64,000 bases of DNA, from positions 62,001-126,000 of the forward strand of contig NZ_KI519557.1 in the NCBI RefSeq assembly GCF_000483165.1, written 5' to 3'. A program made the translations under genes and the position numbers. The stretch comes from Tullyiplasma multilocale ATCC 49900 (lineage in GTDB: Bacteria; Bacillota_I; Bacilli_A; Mycoplasmatales; Mycoplasmataceae). This document shows, one piece after another, positions 59,867 through 64,000 of the stretch; position 1 is the stretch's first letter, and each line of letters opens with the position of its first letter. The notes below the pieces were generated by a model. The model searched no databases. It saw nothing but the letters and a program-made list of their open reading frames with translations, and was not told the origin of the DNA.

Positions 59867-61177
59867 ATGAGAAGAAAAGGTATAGTTGCTATTGTTGGTA
59901 GACCAAATACTGGAAAATCATCATTATTCAACAGGGTTATTCGTGAGAAGAAATCAATCGTTGAAGATCTTCCTGGAGTAACAAGAGATAGAATTTATGG
60001 AAGTGCTGAGTGATTAACTCGTCAATTCATTATTGTTGATACTGGTGGAATTACTTTAGAAGATCAACCATTTGCAAAAGAAATTAAAATGCAAGCTGAA
60101 ATCGCGATGGAAGAAGCTGATGTTATTGTTTTCTTACTAAACCACCAAGAAGGTTTAAGAGAAGAAGATAAAGTTATTGCTAGAATGTTGTATAAAACTA
60201 AAAAACCAATTATTGTGGCAGTTAACAAATATGATAAAAAAGGTTTAGAAACAGATGCGTATGAATATATGTCATTAGGATTGGGAGAACCAATCATGAC
60301 ATCATCAACTCACGGTATTGGAATTGGGGATTTACTAGATAAAATTATCCATGAAATGCCAAAAATTGAAGATAGAGTTGAAGATGATAGAACTCGTCTA
60401 GCTATTATTGGTAAACCAAATGTTGGTAAATCATCATTGGTTAACTCATTAGTTGGAGAAGATAGAATGATCGTATCTGATGTTGCTGGAACAACACTTG
60501 ATGCTGTCGATTCAGAAATCCAAGTTAATAACAAGAAATATACCTTAATTGATACAGCGGGTATTAGACGTAAAGGTAAAATTTTCCAAAACGTAGAAAA
60601 ATACAGTTACCTAAGATCACTTACAACTATCAATAGTGCTGACATTGTATTATTGATGATTGATGCTTCATTACCAATTACAGATCAAGATACTAACATT
60701 GGTGGATTAGCTTTCGAAGAAAGAAAACCTATTATTATTGTTGCTAATAAATGAGATTTAGTAAGTAATAAAGAAAAAGAAATTCTTAAAAAAGAAGAAG
60801 AAATCAGAGGGTGATTCAAGTACTTACAATATGCTCAAATTTTATTTATTTCAGCACATGATAAAACAAGAATTGGGAAAATCTTTGATGCTGTAGATCA
60901 CATCAAAGAAGGATTAGATAAAAAAATTAAAACTTCTGTGTTCAACGAAGTTTTAAATAGAGCTCAATTGATTAACCCAGCTCCAAACCACAATGGTGGA
61001 AGATTAAAAATTTATTACGGTTCTCAAGTTGAAGCTTATTTACCAACATTTGTAATGTTTGTAAATAACCCAACTTATGTACACTTCTCATACAAACGTT
61101 TCTTAGAAAATCAAATTAGATTACAATTTGGATTTGAAGGGGTACCGATCTCACTAATCTTCAGAGAAAGGAAATAA
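59867..61177 (+). CDS. der: Ribosome-assembly GTPase Der (EngA)
   Basis: A 436-residue double GTPase needed for 50S assembly. The first G domain has [13 protein letters not shown] and NKYD; the second has [29 protein letters not shown] and a NKWD motif with Trp from TGA. The C-terminal KH-like domain ends the protein. Length is the family norm. Start is one base after the cmk stop. Confidence 0.97.
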
Positions 61178-61182
61178 TTAAC

Positions 61183-62184
61183 ATGAAAAAAAATATTACA
61201 ATTATCGGAACAGGAGCTTATGGAACTGCATTAGCAAACGTTTTAAGTGATAATGGTCACAATGTTGTTATGTTTGGGATTGAAGAATCTCAAGTGAATG
61301 ACATCAATATAAAACATGAAAATAACACTTTCTTTAAAGGTATTAAAATTAATGAAAGAATTAAAGCTACTACTGATATAGCAGCAGCTTTAGAAAATAC
61401 TGAAATTTTAGTTTTAGGAGTTCCTTCATTTGCTTTTAACAAGGTATTATCTGATGTTAAAACATATGCTAAGAATGAAATGATCATTGTTAATACAGCT
61501 AAAGGTTTAGATGAAGAGAACTTAGATTTATTATCTAAAGTTGTTAAAAGAGAACTTGATGGAACTGGTTTAATGAAATATTATGCAGCATTATATGGAC
61601 CATCGGTAGCTATTGAGGTTGTTGAAAGAAAACCAACAGCTTTAATGATGGTTGCAGATGACATTAAAAATGCAGCTGAATTATGTGAAGTATTTACAAA
61701 TGAATATTTCTATGTTTATCCAGGAGATGATATTCCGGGATGTGAAATTGGAGCAGCTTTGAAAAACACGGTGGCAATCGCTGCTGGAATCTTTAAAGGG
61801 TTCAATGCAGGAGATAATGCGCAAGCCTCATTAATTACAGTTGGTGCAAATGAAATGTATTTAATTGCCAAAGAATATGGTGCAAAAATGGAAACTTTCT
61901 TAAACTTTGCAGGACTTGGAGATTTAATTCTTACTGCATCATCTGAAAAATCACGTAACTTTAGATTAGGATTAGCAATCGCTGAAACTGGAGATGCTAA
62001 AGTTGCTATGGAAAGTTTTGAATTTACAGTTGAAGGAGTAGCTTCAGCTGAAATTGCATACAAGATGTGTGAAAAATATAAAATAAATTCGTCACTTTTT
62101 GATATTATTTATCAAATTATATATAATAATAGTAGACCAATCACATTAATTAACAATCTTTTTAAAGGTGTTAAATTGGTTTAG
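61183..62184 (+). CDS. gpsA: Glycerol-3-phosphate dehydrogenase (NAD(P)+)
   Basis: A 333-residue enzyme that reduces dihydroxyacetone phosphate to sn-glycerol 3-phosphate for membrane lipids. The Rossmann motif is GTGAYGTALANVL at residues 8-20, GPSVAIEVVERKPTA follows, and the catalytic Lys lies in GAALKNTVAIAAGIFKGFNAGDN. The conserved GLGDLILT block is present. It begins 5 nt after der and is translated with it; a mollicute without glycerol uptake depends on this enzyme. Confidence 0.96.
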   Translation: MKKNITIIGTGAYGTALANVLSDNGHNVVMFGIEESQVNDINIKHENNTFFKGIKINERIKATTDIAAALENTEILVLGVPSFAFNKVLSDVKTYAKNEMIIVNTAKGLDEENLDLLSKVVKRELDGTGLMKYYAALYGPSVAIEVVERKPTALMMVADDIKNAAELCEVFTNEYFYVYPGDDIPGCEIGAALKNTVAIAAGIFKGFNAGDNAQASLITVGANEMYLIAKEYGAKMETFLNFAGLGDLILTASSEKSRNFRLGLAIAETGDAKVAMESFEFTVEGVASAEIAYKMCEKYKINSSLFDIIYQIIYNNSRPITLINNLFKGVKLV

Positions 62185-62225
62185 ATTAAACACAAAAATC
62201 AAAAAAGAAAAAGAGGATCATACAT

Positions 62226-62501
62226 ATGACTAAAAAAGAATTAATTGAAGAAATTCTTAAAAATGAAGATATTTCTAAAGCTCAATGTGAAGGTATTGTT
62301 TCATCAGTATTTGAGCAAATTGCTAACGAATTAGCAGCTGGAAACGAAGTTTCAATCGCTGGATTCGGTAAATTCGCAATCAGCGCACGTGCTGCTCGTG
62401 AAGGTATCAACCCATCAACTGGTGAAAAAATCAACATTGCAGCTTCAAAAAGTGCTAAATTTAAACCAGCTAAACAATTAAAAGAATCATTAAATAAATA
62501 A
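62226..62501 (+). CDS. hup: DNA-binding protein HU
   Basis: A 91-residue histone-like protein. TKKELIEEI and the Phe in SVFEQIANELAAGNEVSIAGFGKF form the dimer core, and the beta arm reads AREGINPSTGEKINI with Pro at the tip that bends DNA. Length is that of bacterial HU. AAAGAGG precedes the ATG; a terminator follows. HU next to gpsA is also the Bacillus arrangement. Confidence 0.97.
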   Translation: MTKKELIEEILKNEDISKAQCEGIVSSVFEQIANELAAGNEVSIAGFGKFAISARAAREGINPSTGEKINIAASKSAKFKPAKQLKESLNK

Positions 62502-62516
62502 TAAAAATGATTTAAA

Positions 62517-62549
62517 ATAAAGTTGCATATTAAAAAGCAACTTTTTTTA
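62517..62549 (+). terminator. Intrinsic terminator of hup
   Basis: AAAGTTGC-(10 nt)-GCAACTTT and T run. Confidence 0.9.
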
Positions 62550-62566
62550 TTCAACAGGAGGATGAA

Positions 62567-63103
62567 ATGCTATTAGACTTAATGAAAAAGGGAATTGTTT
62601 CGAAGAGAAACATCTTATTAACTAACTACAAAAAGATTGGTTTAACTGAAAATCAAACTATGATAGTTATGATGATTATGACTTTGAGTGAAGATGACAA
62701 GAAGTTCATAACTCCTAATGTTTTATCTAAACAAATGAATCTTTCAGAACAAGATATTGAAGATCAAATTGAATTATTAATGGAACAAGATTTAGTAAAA
62801 GTTACGTCAAAAATTATTGACTTTTCTCCATTATTCCAAAAAATCGCAATCATTGAAGAGAGCGGATATATGGCTTTGGAAAATGAAGATTTTGTTCAAT
62901 TTGTGAAATCAAAAATAGTTATTTCAGACCCTGAATTAGCTGAACTTTCTAACATGATAAATGTAAGTATCTCCGAAAATAAATTAAGAGAAATTATTAA
63001 TCATGAAAATGTAGTTGACTACAAAGATCTTAAAAAGAAAATTTCTAAAGAGTTAACATCTAAACCTAAATCTATTACAAGATTTAATTGAATAGATAAT
63101 TAA
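62567..63103 (+). CDS. DnaD N-terminal-domain-like replication protein
   Basis: A 178-residue protein. Residues 15-80 (NILLTNYKKIGLTENQTMIVMMIM, then TPNVLSKQMNLSEQDIEDQIELLMEQ) follow the pattern of the DnaD N-terminal winged helix of Firmicutes replication primosome proteins. The second DnaB2/DnaD C domain is short and diverged. It is convergent with recU, a neighbour it also has in Bacillus (dnaD near recU). Its terminator lies inside the 3' coding part of recU. Role inferred: helicase loading or DNA remodelling. Confidence 0.75.
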
Positions 63104-63572
63104 GAAATTTTAAATAATCCAACTTTAGATGACTATCTAAATAGAGTTGATATGAATTGATGTTAAATCATTCATATGGAACTCTATTTTTGTTTTCTTT
63201 TACATAATTCGCAATTTTATCAAATGAAGTTAAATAAAATTCATCATAATTGGCAAAATAAACTATCATAAAGGCTATTCCTCCATGTTGTCTTACAAGT
63301 GTTAGTTTTTTGATTTGATTGGGCCTGAAGGCCTTGAAATCAAATCATTCTTGATAAGTTTCTTTGGCCTCAAACTCAAAGTAATGATGTTTATAAATTC
63401 CGATATAATCGCAATTAAAATTAGCTTTAAAATTCAAGTTCTTTGAAGGATTGGTGAAATAAACACCAGGTGATATATTACTAACTACACATATATCTTC
63501 TTCAAGATATTTTTGGTGAGTGATGTTTAAAAGTGATTCTAAATATTTGCCTTTGTTTTTTAATGGATACAT
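63084..63572 (-). CDS. recU: Holliday junction resolvase RecU
   Basis: A 162-residue nuclease that cuts recombination intermediates. KNKGKYLESLLNITHQKYLEED starts the fold; the catalytic core is CDYIGIYKHHYFEFEAKET, with the D-x-E-A-K-E-T acids that bind Mg; and LVRQHGGIAFMIVYF is the conserved core helix and strand. The chain is near the usual length (about 170-200), shortened at the N-terminus. Its stop overlaps the last 20 nt of the DnaD-like gene on the opposite strand. AGGAGGAC lies before the ATG. It is divergent from gpsB. Confidence 0.93.
63143..63200 (+). terminator. Terminator of the DnaD-like gene, located inside recU
   Basis: AGAGTT-G-ATATGAAT-(12 nt)-ATTCATAT-GG-AACTCT followed by ATTTTTGTTTTCTTTT. 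A long stem with T run in the rightward direction. It falls in the coding region of the convergent recU gene. Confidence 0.7.
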
Positions 63573-63632
63573 AAGTCCTCCTCATATATTATTAGGAAAA
63601 AAATGATAATATTTACTTAAAGGATGATAATT

Positions 63633-63977
63633 ATGAAGACAAATAAATTTACAAGTGAAGATATTAGAGATGCAAACTTCTTAACAGAAATTAAGGGTTA
63701 CAAGATGGAACAAGTCAATGATTTTTTAGATGATGTTCAAAGAGATTACATTCACTTCATTGAAACTATTAATATCATGAAAGAAGAAATTATAGAACTT
63801 AGAAAAGATAAGAACAAATCTGAAAAAGAGATTGATGATCTTACTAACCAAGTTCAACACTTACGTAAGGAAAGACATGAAGCTGTTAAAAATGAACTAG
63901 CAGATTCAAATGTTATCCAAAAAATTAATAGAATTGAATCAGCAATCGCGGATATTGCTAAAAAAATGAATAAATAA
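63633..63977 (+). CDS. gpsB: GpsB/DivIVA family cell-division protein
   Basis: A 114-residue coiled-coil protein of the DivIVA/GpsB family. NKFTSEDIRDANFLTEIKGYKMEQVNDFLDDVQRDY is the conserved N-terminal lipid-binding and dimerisation segment. The rest is a coiled coil with a short C-terminal helix (INRIESAIADIAKKMNK) that matches GpsB rather than long DivIVA. ATG at 63633 is preferred over 63624 because AAAGGA sits 8 nt before it. In Firmicutes gpsB is often followed by rnpB, which would begin just beyond this window. In a wall-less cell its role must differ from peptidoglycan control. Confidence 0.88.
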   Translation: MKTNKFTSEDIRDANFLTEIKGYKMEQVNDFLDDVQRDYIHFIETINIMKEEIIELRKDKNKSEKEIDDLTNQVQHLRKERHEAVKNELADSNVIQKINRIESAIADIAKKMNK

Positions 63978-64000
63978 AGAAAGATAAACTAGGAAAATAA

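Noticed and set aside
62282-62554. Minus-strand ORF opposite hup
   Set aside because: Complete overlap with the HU gene and its terminator; shadow frame.

Overview
The window is 64 kb of a very AT-rich chromosome from a wall-less bacterium of the class Mollicutes that reads TGA as tryptophan. Almost every long gene is split by in-frame TGA codons that sit where Trp is expected (for example in trpS, argS, rpsB, FtsK and the Opp proteins), while TAA and TAG are real stops. Gene content and order (opp operon, rpsB-tsf-pyrH-frr, scpA-scpB-rluB, cmk-der-gpsA-hup, recU-gpsB, short lipoprotein signals of the MKKLL...AC type) point to the Spiroplasma/Entomoplasmataceae branch, such as Mesoplasma or Entomoplasma. 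The genus is an inference; no rRNA is present to confirm it. No tRNA, rRNA, CRISPR array, insertion sequence or prophage was seen.

Layout. 0-3.5 kb: ABC-2 type exporter (ATPase plus two related permeases). 3.6-7.3 kb: formate/nitrite-type channel, small membrane protein and trpS. 7.3-11.7 kb: coiled-coil repeat protein, short-chain dehydrogenase, an RNase J-like protein whose metal site is destroyed, and ribokinase. 11.7-17.8 kb: accessory surface region with two SGNH-hydrolase genes and two BspA-like (DUF285/PARCEL) repeat proteins; one BspA-like gene is switched off by a 9-base G/C tract. 18.3-27.4 kb: oppBCDFA operon with an unusual leader containing a 25-codon ORF. 27.4-35.5 kb: ftsK, uvrC (lacking its C-terminal HhH domain), greA, rsmI, a double-glycine-leader peptide gene, and the rplU-prp-rpmA cluster with an L21-type leader. 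35.5-45.4 kb: tandem HAD hydrolases, a C-terminal J-domain protein, a dipeptidase, and rpsB-tsf-pyrH-frr behind a structured rpsB leader. 45.5-55.1 kb: argS, an MFS transporter, a small membrane pseudogene, a possible HEPN protein, scpA/scpB/rluB, a deoxynucleoside kinase and a YebC-family protein. 55.2-64 kb: HAD hydrolase, pyrophosphatase, two ECF S components, cmk-der-gpsA-hup, a DnaD-like protein, recU and gpsB.

How it fits together. Most of the window is core information processing and import. Opp brings in peptides, PepV-like dipeptidase cuts them, ECF S components and the FNT channel move small solutes, and kinases (Cmk, PyrH, deoxynucleoside kinase) feed salvaged nucleotides into RNA and DNA. 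Prp (34394-34708) is encoded directly between L21 and the L27 whose N-terminal extension it should remove. The accessory content lies mainly at 11.7-17.8 kb and in small genes scattered between operons (double-glycine peptide, coiled-coil repeat protein, decayed small membrane proteins).

The most interesting signals are the phase-variable poly-G BspA gene, the double-glycine precursor peptide, the leader of the opp operon, the catalytically dead RNase J-like protein with an Asn/Arg-rich tail, and the RNxxxH-bearing hypothetical protein.
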